Shown here one piece after another: positions 22,851 to 33,088 of a stretch of DNA of 64,000 bases. The notes under the pieces are model-generated. The model ran no database searches. It was not told the DNA's origin and was given only the letters and a program-made list of their open reading frames with translations. Location: the NCBI GenBank assembly GCA_002286855.1, contig NRSV01000014.1, positions 434,001 to 498,000 on the forward strand, given 5' to 3'. A program made the translations under genes and the position numbers. Source of the DNA: Bipolaris cookei (lineage: Eukaryota > Ascomycota > Dothideomycetes > Pleosporales > Pleosporaceae). How positions within the stretch are numbered: the first letter of the stretch is position 1; each line of letters opens with the position of its first letter.

Positions 22851-25829
22851 GCCATCCTTCAGACTAGTTTGTACTAGGCAGAACACCAGGGTGGCTACCA
22901 CAATTGGACATCTCCACTCCAACCCATGCAACACCCGCAAACATTCAGCCAGCACAGTATGGATTGGACGAACACTCCGTTGGATCGCAAGCAAAGACAA
23001 GACCAGCTTTGAGAAAAATGCAAAACCCATTCGACCCCATGCCCTGTATGCTAGCTGCATAACTTGGGCTTGCTCAACGCCCACAGCCTTAACTAAACCA
23101 TGCGCAGGACAAGCCAGAGGATTGAACCCTTCACCCCCTTTCGCCCTTGCAAAGCCTTGATAACCAACCGATCTGATCAAATGAGAGGAATAAAAACTGG
23201 GTCTACGCCTCTATATTGCTTTCCTGACGCAAGATGTAATTTCTTGTTTCCTTCTAGTGCAGGTCAGGCATAAAGTTCGAAACAAGGTGTTTTCCTTTTG
23301 CCAGATCAACAGACCCTCTCACTCCCCCAAGACAAAAGCTGGTCGGACGAAAGACGAGAAAAAAACAAATAAACAGTCAGGCACACAGACACACCCACAC
23401 CCATATATTAGCACCTTTTGTGCATTGCGCTAACAAGGCTGCAGGCTAAATCGCTCACTAGCGATGTGGTGGTCCGTCGCTTACTACTATCCGCTTACCG
23501 GATCTTTTAGTCTGCAGACCCTCAACCCATCTCATCCTTCCCTCTCTGCAAGTGATTGTCGATCATCCCACCCCCTCCAGCCACAGCCACATCAAAGAAT
23601 GATCTGCGACTAGACAAGGTCCTTGCGCGCAGCTACACCTTTCGTTTAGTTCGGAGAGTTGTGCAGCGGGGATAGCCACACGAACAAGGAGGGTGAGGGT
23701 AACTTTTTAGCGTTTTGCGCCTTCTTTTGCCTGTATCCGTGCCCTTTTGCATTGCATGATGAATATGTTTTGCGACCACATGTCCTGTCTTGCGGGATCG
23801 ACATCGTAACTTTTACTCGCTCTGCAATGAACATGGTGGTTTACCTTTCTTTTTTGGGCCTTCGGCGAAGTTTTTTTGTTGCTGGATGCGGGTCCGATTG
23901 CGAGGTAGCATCATAAAGTATGCCAGGCGGTGAAGATCGGGCTTACGAAGTTCCTTGGGATGGAGGGAGAACGTGATGCTGGTCGGTACAAGGTTGAAGC
24001 TATCAAGAGGTGGGGGAGGGGAGATGAAGTTGGGTGGATGAGTGGGTCGTGTGGGTGCTGGATGCCTAATTCTATCTTTGTTGGGGCGGTGAGGATGTAC
24101 ACCTAGTCTTTGAGGTGTAGGGAGAGGGAGGTCACAAGTTGGTGTTGAACATGATCACTTGGTACTTGCAATCTCCTCTCCTCATTCCAAAATCCTTGAT
24201 TGCATCTAGTGCGCATCCACCTGTGGTGATTTCTAATATTTTTTTTTATCACACCTTCGAAGTCTAAATATGCATTTCCATGTCACCTTCTGAAATCTTC
24301 TCGGACCCAACCAAATTCTGTATATGTACACTCTTAATGCCTTAAAGGTTTGGTTCAGCTTTGCTGCCTATCTCCTTCGAGGGTATGCTTATCTCAGCTT
24401 ACAACCCATCTTTCCGAGACTTCTCGGCATTCATCAGTGAACAATTCATATCATCGATCTTGTACTGAAGATTTATACTTATTCTTTCTTCTTTACCAGC
24501 CTTTCAATTCACCTTCTTTATCCTGTGTTCTTAATCTTTTTTTTACTCACCAGGGTATAGCAAAAGATTCATGTGTATGCGTGGTGTCTAACTTCAACTA
24601 TCAGTAGCACCTTCCATGTCGAGATCAACACAGTGGTTCTTGTCAAGCTTTTATCCTAAGCAGACTATTATAGTATCTATCTTGGACTAACATCTTCTGC
24701 ATTTGTTGGTACAAAAAGATATAGTTAATGATAGCGATGCAGCGGCCTTGCAGCAGTCACTAGCGAGTCATGAGCGAAACATTATTCGCGGTATCTTGGT
24801 TAATAGCTAGTATTTCCCCTCTGAAACTGTATTTTATGACCTCTCGTCCTTTTGATAATCGCGTACAAAGATATCTGTATAATTACATATGCGGTTACTA
24901 TCCGCCTCATCACACCTAAGTCTCCACCAATTTAGGCATCCTGATGCAAAGTAGCAAAATATTCTAACTGCCTTTCCGAATACACTTAAGCTACTAAAAT
25001 AGGTATATGGTGCCATTAGTACTCTCTTATATGGTACCCAAGTTCAACTCGCAGTGATTATGGACCTTATGAGCAGAGATGCCATACTTACTCGCGAGAA
25101 TAAAATTTATATTCTCTTCTCGTGTCCGACAAATGGCTCTTACTACCCACTATCAACTAAATGCAAAGTCTAGACAAATAAGATTAGATATAGGTATGCA
25201 ATGTCGTACACTGTGGTGCTACGTTACTTTGTGATCGAGTTTAACATTAGAATTGTAAAACGCTATTACAACTTTAAAAATATGACTTTCTATACAAGGA
25301 GCTTGTTTTCCCAGGTTCCTGTATCATATATAACGTTCACAACAACACAGTATTTAGGCTGTTTTTAGGAAGCCGCGAACTTCACATGCAATCCTGCTCA
25401 TCTTCCTGTATTCTCTGTCCACATCGTTACTCTTACGGACTCATTTCCCTAACTTTCTTTACCGAGTATCAGTGGAGTGCCAGGCACGCGGTATTATAAT
25501 GCGTCATTTATATAACACGATGACGACATCAAAATGCATTGTAACCATCTCGCATAATCATCAAACCACGAAAGCCGAGCTCTCAACATGTGAAAGTGCC
25601 GATGCTACAGTACCCTCTTCTCCAAAGGTGGGGTTTAAAAAAAAGTGGGAGGGAGAAAGTGGGGTCGTGCTTACAGCCAAAACAAATCAGTGAAAATTTA
25701 ATGAAAGCCTTCGAGACGAGGCAGATTGTGTCCATGAAAACGACAGGAATATGTCAGTACCCATGTTTGACTCGCATCAAATGGCTGATTACTATTCATA
25801 CCCTGTGATCATTGTTCGGAATATGCCGA

Positions 25830-26038
25830 CCTGTCCCAACATCCCAAAAAAGGTTTTGCCACCATTGGATGGATGAACACCCTATGATCCATTTTGGGAA
25901 AAGAGTAAGGAAACAGGAACAAATCGATCTACAAAGATTGGCCTCTTTTCCCAAAAAGAGTCGGAACCGCGACTCGCCCAACTACCGGCTCGCCCCACAT
26001 TTCCCCAACTCTCAAATGTGGGGAAAAGAGGACAGGGT
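25830..26038. mobile_element. Stem-rich MITE-like element with nested inverted repeats
   Basis: Three inverted pairs lie within about 210 bases. TTTTGGGAAAAGAG (25892-25905) is the exact reverse complement of CTCTTTTCCCAAAA (25943-25956). CCCCACATTT (25993-26002) matches AAATGTGGGG (26014-26023) across an 11-base loop. At the ends, CCTGTCC (about 25832) pairs with GGACAGG (about 26030) inside an imperfect CCGA..CCTGTCC terminal match. There is no coding capacity and no clear target-site duplication, so a miniature inverted-repeat element is only one reading. Confidence 0.45.
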
Positions 26039-26187
26039 TCGGTAATACTTGCGATTTGCTCGATCGCGCGCACGCACGCCAAAGATCGCAGGTTGATTCT
26101 GGTTGTTGGAACGATAGAGTTTCGGGTCCTGATTAAAGTTGTAATGGATAAAATTGTGCATGAGATAATATTACTTGCATAGAATAT

Positions 26188-27213
26188 TTACTCTACACCA
26201 AAGAACCTAGTCCTGTTCGCTGGATCGTTTTCCCACTCAATGTCGTGGGCAAATATTATCTCAACCCCTTCCTTCTCCAGAATCTGGATTCTTTCAATAG
26301 TTTCCTCGGCCTGCTTCCGGTTGGCGTGTATGCAGCAAGTTTGGCCATGTGCATCGTTCCATTCGCCAATCTTCTTCTCGCCGGTCAATAATCTCCTATC
26401 GTGACAGGCATCCCCGGCCATGTAGATCTGGTGGCTCGGAGAAGTCCTTGCCAGAAGATTTATATGTCCAGGGAGGTGTCCAGGCGCGTTTACAATTAGA
26501 AGGGACCCGTCGTTGAAAAGGTCTAGAACTTCCGGGAGACAACCTTGACTTTGCCATGACCCATGGAGATTGATTTCCCCATAGGTTATGCCCGAATCGT
26601 GCTTCCCCAATCCATACACGACAGGTTCCGGTAGTTCTACGGTCCGATCTTCTGGCAAGAGGTCGCTTTCGAAGAAGGAATGGCCGCCTCGGAGTGAAGA
26701 AGAAGTGCCGTTGAGCAGAGTAACTGCGCCATGTCCGACGACGAAGGTTGAATCTGGAAAATCTCGAGGTTCTCCAACATGGTCCCAATGTACCTGGCAC
26801 GAGTAAGTTACTCATCGTCCACCAGCGTAACTCTACTCATCTGTACTTACATGTGAGTAAATTACATAGTCATTATCTTTGGGTGTAAGTCCGCCCTTTG
26901 CGAGGCTCTTGGTAACGTCTGGATCAGTGCTCATTGGCTGCCTGGTCTCGATGTGTTTTTGTATTGGTAGCGGGTAGCGCTTCACGTCCCTTCTCAAGCC
27001 TAGATCGAAGATGAGCCGTGTTCGTTTCCCAGTATACCGATTCACATGCTGAATCAAGAATGCTAACGAAGGAACAGTTCGACGAGCGTTGGGCGTAGCA
27101 GGATCCACGAACTGGTATTCTGGGAGTGAAAGGTAGCCACATGATAGAGCATGAACTGAAACGACAGCTGTCGATTCATGCTGAAAGTCATGAAATGTGT
27201 TGTTAACAGCCAT
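26188..27213 (-). CDS. Metallo-beta-lactamase-fold hydrolase, AHL-lactonase-like
   Basis: This is probably a zinc hydrolase opening a lactone or lactam ring. Two exons (27213-26851 and 26793-26188), with a GTAAGT..CAG intron between, give 322 residues. The intron falls exactly inside the metal motif and splicing rebuilds HVHWDH (H121, H123, D125, H126), the HxHxDH signature. Later metal ligands are visible in APGHLPGHINLL and MAGDACHD, and a distal His in FAHDIEW. This pattern fits the N-acyl-homoserine-lactonase branch, which in fungi also includes benzoxazolinone-type lactamases such as Fusarium MBL1. There is no signal peptide, so it is likely cytosolic. It is transcribed away from the hydroxyacid dehydrogenase gene at 27653 from a shared 439-base region. 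That suggests a joint catabolic role. The substrate is unknown. Confidence 0.85.
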
Positions 27214-27652
27214 ACCCTCCCAAGAATTGAAGAACCAGTTGAGCTAGCTCGCCGACGTATCGGAGTGTTGTGCTGTTATTGTGAGTATTATTGTTTCGTT
27301 ATTGCTGCCTGATTGTCGAGTGGAGAATAAAAGGGCAGTACAGGGCCTTATGCGAACAAGAATACGGACAGAAATCGCACAGGAGATCATTCCTTCAGCC
27401 CATCTGTTACACCAATGGTGGTGTGTGCGTTAGGGTTTGCATACAATGGTGTTGGGGAAGCTGATTGAAATAGACTGTTGGAGAACTGTGCCTCACCTTG
27501 TTAATTGCGAGCCAGCCACTACAAGTTAGATAGGTGGGTGTACGTGTTGTGTTGGGTTCCCAAGAAATCCTCATTATTACACTGAGCTTTATCGTCTAGC
27601 GCGACATAAGTTTCAGAAATTTATGACTGACCAATTTTGACCCCCAACGCTC
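27214..27652. promoter_or_regulatory. Shared divergent promoter of the hydrolase and dehydrogenase genes
   Basis: 439 bases separate two divergent starts. A perfect palindrome GAGCTAGCTC (27241-27250) is directly followed by CCG-N6-CGG (27252-27263), the kind of inverted triplet bound by Zn2Cys6 regulators. It lies close to the 26188-27213 gene start, so it may be in the 5' UTR. This is a candidate operator only. Confidence 0.4.
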
Positions 27653-28698
27653 ATGCGATTTCTACCATATGCGAATAAAATGCCGCAACCATACGAATTC
27701 AGCAGGCTCGGCTTCATTGGCCTGGGTGCCATGGGAGCACCGATGCTGTCTCACCTGGCTAGAAAGCTACCAGAAGATTCGCGTATATGGGTCTATGATG
27801 TTGTCGAACAAGTGACAGACGACGTCTGTGCCGAGTTTCCTAACAAAGTGTTGAAGGGGAAGAGCGCTAAGGATGTTGCAAAACAAGCCGTATGCTGAAT
27901 ATGGAACGCTTGTAACCGTCGCTGATCGATAAGCAGGACACGATTGTCACAATGGTACCCGAGGGTGCGCATGTACGATCTGTATATCTCGACCCCGACA
28001 ATGGCGTGTGCAGTACAGACGTCTCGAACAAACTGCTTATTGATTGCTCGACAATAGATACCGCAACAAGTCTGGCAGTGAGAGAACATGTTACGAATCA
28101 TTTCCCTTCGGCAGCGTTCTATGATGCTCCAGTTAGTGGCGGTGTAGTGGGCGCAATCAAAGGCACAATCGCGTTCTTCCTGGGCTGTGGAGTGTCGGAT
28201 GCGAACATAGAGCGCCTCACTTATTTGATGGGTCTTATGGGTGGACAAGTGATACCTTGTGGTGGACCATCTCTTGGTCTCGCGGCAAAGCTATCAAACA
28301 ACTACCTTTCTGGCATAATTGCAATAGCCTGCTCTGAAGCGTTTGATATGGGCATGCGTAGTGGGCTGGACCCTCGTACGCTGGCTAAGGTATACTCTGC
28401 AGGTACAGCTCAAAACGCCATATGCGACAAATTCTGTCCTGTTCCTCATGTCTATCCAGAGGCACCATCTTCGGGAGGATGGAAGCAAGGCTTCAAAGTA
28501 CAGCTGATGCGCAAGGACTTTGAACTCGCTGTGGACATGGCAAAGAGATTAGGTTCCCAGAATGTACTGGGTGAGGTTGGATTGAAGACGTATGATGGAG
28601 CTGCCAATGACCCGCGTTGTAGAGATTTGGATTCTCGTGTAGTCTATCGCTATCTCGGCGGGCAGGAAGACTGGCAGGCTAAATCGAATGGTACATGA
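27653..28698 (+). CDS. 3-hydroxyisobutyrate dehydrogenase-family beta-hydroxyacid dehydrogenase
   Basis: This NAD(P)-dependent enzyme oxidises a beta-hydroxyacid to the semialdehyde; the typical member acts in valine catabolism. Exons 27653-27889 and 27937-28698, joined across a 47-base GTATGC..CAG intron, give 332 residues. The alternative start at 27680 (MPQPYEF) would remove nine. The Rossmann motif GFIGLGAMGAPM (residues 20-31) is intact. So is the substrate loop DAPVSGG (142-148) and the catalytic Lys in KLSNNYLSG (K197). The C-terminal helical domain contains GFKVQLMRKDFELA, also typical. No clear mitochondrial presequence is visible; MRFLPYANK is short. Because it sits in a putative cluster, the true substrate may be an intermediate of that pathway and not 3-hydroxyisobutyrate. 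Confidence 0.9.
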
Positions 28699-29037
28699 GT
28701 GGAAACCTGTTTTTAAGAAGGCCCTATAAACTGCATGAGCATATGGTGTTACGTAGAAGAACCAAGTTAGGGTGGATCGTTCTTCTGCAGCTAGTCATGG
28801 TGTTCCACAGTGTAGGGTTGGGGAAGTTGGGGAAGCTTGGGGTAATGGCCTGAGCCCGCCGTCACTCGATCTCTCTGAATGAACTATCGCCATTCTGCTG
28901 ACATATTTCCCATCTTACTATAACGAGTCTCCCGAGAAAAACTACTCTTTGTTTTCAAAAAGTCATTACAGAAAAAGGCAGGTCTTGTAACACCTACCTT
29001 ACTGAGCCATCACCACCGTCCTTACTGTGCATCGACC
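28699..29037. promoter_or_regulatory. Intergenic, promoter side of the CMD-family gene
   Basis: About 340 bases lie between two genes on the same strand. A short direct repeat of GTTGGGGAA occurs near 28816-28835. No other motif was recognised. Confidence 0.4.
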
Positions 29038-29490
29038 ATGTCGACCGACTCCAAGTACGATGAGCTACACAAACAGCTATTTGAGGAAGGGCTCAAGGTG
29101 AGAAGAAGCGTTGTGGGTGACGAGTACGTCAACCGTGCGTTAGAAAATGGCTCGACAGAGTTTTCGAGAGCCGGACAGGAGCTCGTCACTGAAATGTGCT
29201 GGGGTTACGCGTGGACACGTCCCGGTCTCGACAAGAAGCAGAGGAGTTTGATCAACATCGGCATGCTCATGGCGCTCAATCGTACGCCTGAGCTGGCTAT
29301 CCACATTCGAGGAGCCCGGAACAACGGACTCTCTGAGCTCGAAATCCGCGAGGCCATTATCCACGCGACGACATACTGTGGCATGCCAGCTGGCGTGGAC
29401 GCAATGAAGACGGCCGAAAAGGTTCTGAATGAGATGGCAGAAAAGGGCGAGATGCCACGAGAGTTGGGCAATAGAAGCGACAGGGCCTGA
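29038..29490 (+). CDS. Carboxymuconolactone decarboxylase-family protein
   Basis: This is a single-exon gene of 150 residues. The all-helical AhpD/CMD fold is recognisable from TEMCWGYAWTRPGLDKKQRS, LINIGMLMALNR and ELAIHIRGARNNGLSELEI, followed by TTYCGMPAGVDAMKTAEKV. No CxxC peroxidase motif is present, so it resembles the PcaC-type 4-carboxymuconolactone decarboxylases and not AhpD. PcaC removes CO2 from a lactone intermediate of protocatechuate breakdown. Fungal members are often of unknown substrate. The context (lactonase-like hydrolase, hydroxyacid dehydrogenase, transcription factor) fits an aromatic or lactone catabolic route. It is likely cytosolic, as no signal peptide is seen. Confidence 0.9.
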   Translation: MSTDSKYDELHKQLFEEGLKVRRSVVGDEYVNRALENGSTEFSRAGQELVTEMCWGYAWTRPGLDKKQRSLINIGMLMALNRTPELAIHIRGARNNGLSELEIREAIIHATTYCGMPAGVDAMKTAEKVLNEMAEKGEMPRELGNRSDRA

Positions 29491-29979
29491 GCAGCAGCTT
29501 TGCTTTGTGGGGGTGATGTGGGATGTGTTGTCTTTTACTGTACCTTACTGGGTGGTTAGTAGCGATATGACCCCACGTACGTATCCGAGCTGCAAACACT
29601 GCTTGCAACTAACATTCATCATCATCATCATCATCATCACCACCACAAGCCAGACACTCAACTATCGCAATATGAGCCTCTTGCAAAACACTCAATCTTC
29701 TGGTGCCGTGATAGGTGAACTCAATCTGGCGCCGCTGCGTGGCGGGATTGATTGGTGGCTTTGCCGGCTCCCTCAGCACCCCGCATGTCAGCTGGTTGAT
29801 CTCCACGCTCCGTCTCTCTTCTCCACACTGCTTTACTCCGTATCCGACCGTGTCATACATTCTCCCACAGTCTCCAAATGCCACACAGTGCCTTGAGGAT
29901 ACCCCAATATCTCGGTGCCATCAACTGAACCAATCGCGACTGGTCCTGCGTGAACCGCCGAAATTCCCATAGGTTCTCC
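29491..29979. promoter_or_regulatory. Intergenic, upstream of the C2H2 regulator
   Basis: About 490 bases lie between the CMD-family gene and the transcription factor. It contains a (CAT)n/(CAC)n microsatellite (29616-29646). No convincing motif was recognised. Confidence 0.4.
29616..29646. repeat. (CAT)n/(CAC)n microsatellite
   Basis: About eight CAT triplets are followed by CAC triplets, upstream of the C2H2 factor gene. Confidence 0.85.
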
Positions 29980-32655
29980 ATGGAAGCTGCCCCTAGCGAA
30001 GCGCAAATGATCAAAGCCCAGCCTGGCAAAAAAGAGAAGCGTTTTCAATGCCCACACTGCCAGCGTGCCTTTGCTAGGCTCGAGCACTTGCAGCGACATG
30101 AGCGCATTCGTAAGTCGCTTGATTCAGATCGTATACTTTCGCTCACTTGCTTCGAGATAGCGGCGTGAAACCCTTTAGCTGCTCAGAATGCAGCTATTCA
30201 TTCACGAGAAGGTATGAGGTATTCTCTTTAAACATTCAGATGGCTTATTCTGGATCAAAGTGATCTGCTTGTTCGCCATGAGCGGCTCACGCATCGCAAG
30301 GGCCAAGACAACCAGCAGAATCATCTGCAAACTCCGGCTGAGAGCGTCTACACACCTGCAGAGACGCGCCCCAACAAACGGCTTCAGTCGAGCTTCGATT
30401 ACAGTCGTCCAGTCCCGGAGATACCCAGCATGATGCCCTCGCCAGCTGTTGTGGATGTGCAGTCGTCCATGCACCAGCCTTCGAGATCGCATGCATCCAT
30501 GACGTTTGGCCAACATAGCGGATACTCTCTAGCCGCGCTATCAATGGCTGCCGAGTACCAGGCGCTCCATGGCAATATGGAGGACCGAGCTGCTCACGCA
30601 ATGCCGACACCCATGCCCCCGCAGCATGAGACGATTGCTGCGACAGTAGAAAACCAGCATACAACCGTACCGACTGAACATGCCAATAGCTTCTACGGAT
30701 CTGCAATATCAAATTCGCTAGACAGTCTTGCTGTATTCTTAGATAGTGAGCCGCTCGACTCGTACCACTTTTCTTCACTGATCAACACTGAACAACCCAT
30801 ACCATTCTTCTCTCCAGACTCGCTTGGCTATGACCAACGAATGATATCTGATCCTAGCAGAGCAACAGCACCAATGATTGGTTGGCGACAGGTTCACTCT
30901 GATGAGCCTCCTTCGCTCTCGCGCTTTGGGTCACGGTTTCCATCCCTGCAACCAGAGGAGCCTGTAATACCAGAGCCACCCACACGCAACAGGCCAATTG
31001 CCGAAATATCACATGAAGATCGGCAAAGAATTCTCAACGTACTTACCGAGTTCTCTTCTGTCATACCTACTGACTTTGTGCTGCCAACTCGGTTAGCCTT
31101 GTGCAGGTATATTGCAGCTTATATCAACGGCTTTCACGAACATATGCCATTGCTCCATATACCAACTATGTCTGTGGATACTTGTTCGATTGAGTTGCTG
31201 TTAGCACTAGCTGCAGTTGGAACGCAGTATACATTTGAAGGTGAAAAGGGGGTAGAGTTGTTCAACATCAGTAAGGCGATTGCGACAGAGCGAATCAGGA
31301 GGCGTGACACACGCCTAGTGAAGCTTCAGTACCATTCGCCGTCAAGCTGTACATCACCAAACAATTACGAGAATGAATCGTGTTCGCGAAGTCCTCAACA
31401 CAAGGGTTCTACCACTGGTCCGCTCGGCCTGCCATCCGATGACATTGCTGTTCCAGGAGAGGATCTTATGCAAACGGCCCAGGCCCTCTTCCTGCTGATG
31501 GCTTTGTCTACTTGGGCCAAGCATAAAGAGATTTTAAGAGAAGCGCTTGCCATCCAGAGCATCCTAGCCACACTCATCCGAGATGACGGGCTCGAGATTG
31601 AACCGCTCCGCAGCGACATATCTTGGGCAGACTGGATTCGTCGAGAAACTGTCAAGCGAACAAAGTTCATCATCTACGGCTTTTCCAATCTCCACTGCAT
31701 CGTCTACAACATCCCACCGTTTATGCTAACAAGCGAAGTCAAGCTTACGTTGCCCTGCAACGAAGCCGAGTTCAGAGCATCCACCGAAGCCTCGTGGCGA
31801 GAAGCCCGCAAGAAAGAAATCCCAGAAGTGCTATTTCAAGACGCCTTGAAGCGACTGTTCACAAAACAAGGCCGGGACGTCACAGAAGTCAACTCATCCT
31901 CAGGAAACTACGCCCTCATCCACGCCTTGATCCAACACATCTTTTTCCTCCGCCAAGTAGCCCGCTGCCGCTTCGAAGGCTCCGGAGACCTCAGCACCGA
32001 AGACGTCATGTCCCTCGAAAACGCCCTACGAAACTGGCAAATCGGCTGGCGCCAAAACCCCGAATCCTCTCTCGATCCTATGAACCACAACGGGCCTGTG
32101 GCATTCAACTCGACCGCCCTCCTCCGCCTCGCCTACATCCGCCTCTACGTCGACACCGCGGGCCGCGCCCTCGAAACACGAGATCCAGTGCTAATCGCCA
32201 ACGCCTTTCGCGCCGGACCCGCGATACGTCGATCCCCGAAAATCACAAGAGCAGTCTTACACTCCGCCCAAGCCCTCTCCATCCCCATTAAGATTGGCTA
32301 TCGCCTCGTTGCCAAAACGCAATCTTTCATCTGGAGCATCCAGCACTCGCTATGTACGCTTGAATGCGCCTATCTAATGAGTAAATGGCTCGATGCTCTT
32401 GCAACGCCCCACCCGGATCCACCCTTAACTGAAGACGAGAACAAAATTGTGGCGATTGTGAAGAGTATGCTTGATGAAACGGAATTTGCGCTGCAACTAG
32501 ACGTCCCAGCTGATTCCCCACATTTTATGCGCCAGCTTAGTGCGGGGGTGCTGAGGGTGTGGGCGATGATTTTTAGGGGGTCCGAGACGTGGGCGATTGT
32601 GGATGTGATTGGGAGTGCGTTGAATCTTTATGCTGATATGTTGGAGTCAGGGTAA
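29980..32655 (+). CDS. C2H2 zinc-finger transcription factor with fungal-specific regulatory domain
   Basis: This is a nuclear DNA-binding regulator of 859 residues. Three exons (29980-30109, 30157-30211, 30261-32655) are each needed to build two tandem zinc fingers. Finger 1 is CPHCQRAFARLEHLQRHERIH and finger 2 is CSECSYSFTRSDLLVRHERLTH, joined by the classic SGVKPF linker. The acceptor ending TTCGAG at 30156 was chosen because it restores HERIH-SGVKPF; the nearby TAG gives a stop. A Gln/Pro/Ser-rich middle follows. The fungal transcription-factor domain (middle homology type) then starts around residue 350, with RLALCRYIAAYINGFHEHMP and WADWIRRETVKRTKFIIYGF. The gene lies next to and on the same strand as the dehydrogenase and CMD genes, so it is a likely local regulator of that cluster. 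Confidence 0.93.
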
Positions 32656-33088
32656 GGGCTAGTGGGCTGCTGGCTTGGGGCATAGAGTTGAGGGAAGGTA
32701 GGGGGGGGGTAGATGGTCAGAATACCATGGCGAATAAACGCATCTGAAGCCACGATTATGTATATGAAAAGTGAGAAAAGAAGGGATCTGGACACCAAAT
32801 AGATGTGTCTCTTGGAGACTAAAGATATTGTAATTGTAGCTACTGAATCTACCCTCCGAGCAGGGGCTGCCCTGCTCTCACTTGACTTCACCTCAAGTCT
32901 CTAGCAATATACTGCCACTGTCGAAGAGACAATCGTATAAGTTTTTTTATTATTCTCTTTAACCCAGGTCCTTGATTCGGCGGCGCTGGAGGGGGTATAC
33001 CATAGATGCTATTCATTTTTCTTACACCACATCAGACACCCAGCTACACGACAAATACTCAATTGCTCTCTACTCTTTTTCCTAATAC
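32656..33088. other. Convergent intergenic region
   Basis: This is 3' flank of the transcription factor and of the E2 gene. It is AT-leaning with a G-run near 32700. No gene was seen. Confidence 0.6.

Larger units (their letters stand above)
21761..26187. other. Gene-poor, partly AT-rich stretch
   Basis: No gene was seen in about 4.4 kb. It holds a run of 14 C at about 21876-21889, a diverged tandem repeat (22190-22850) and an AT-richer part from about 24150 to 25450. That part is dense in stop codons in all frames, as expected for repeat-induced point mutation of old mobile DNA, though I recognised no transposon family. A nest of inverted repeats lies at 25830-26038. Confidence 0.45.

Noticed and set aside
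22815..23180. 121-codon minus-strand frame
   Set aside because: It partly overlaps the last unit of the decayed tandem repeat and has no recognisable motif.
24660..25450. Possible RIP-degraded transposon
   Set aside because: The AT-rich, stop-dense text suggests it, but no reverse transcriptase, integrase or transposase motif or terminal repeat could be recognised, so no element is claimed.
31623..32291. 222-codon Arg/Pro-rich plus-strand frame
   Set aside because: It is a shadow in another frame of the C2H2 transcription factor exon.
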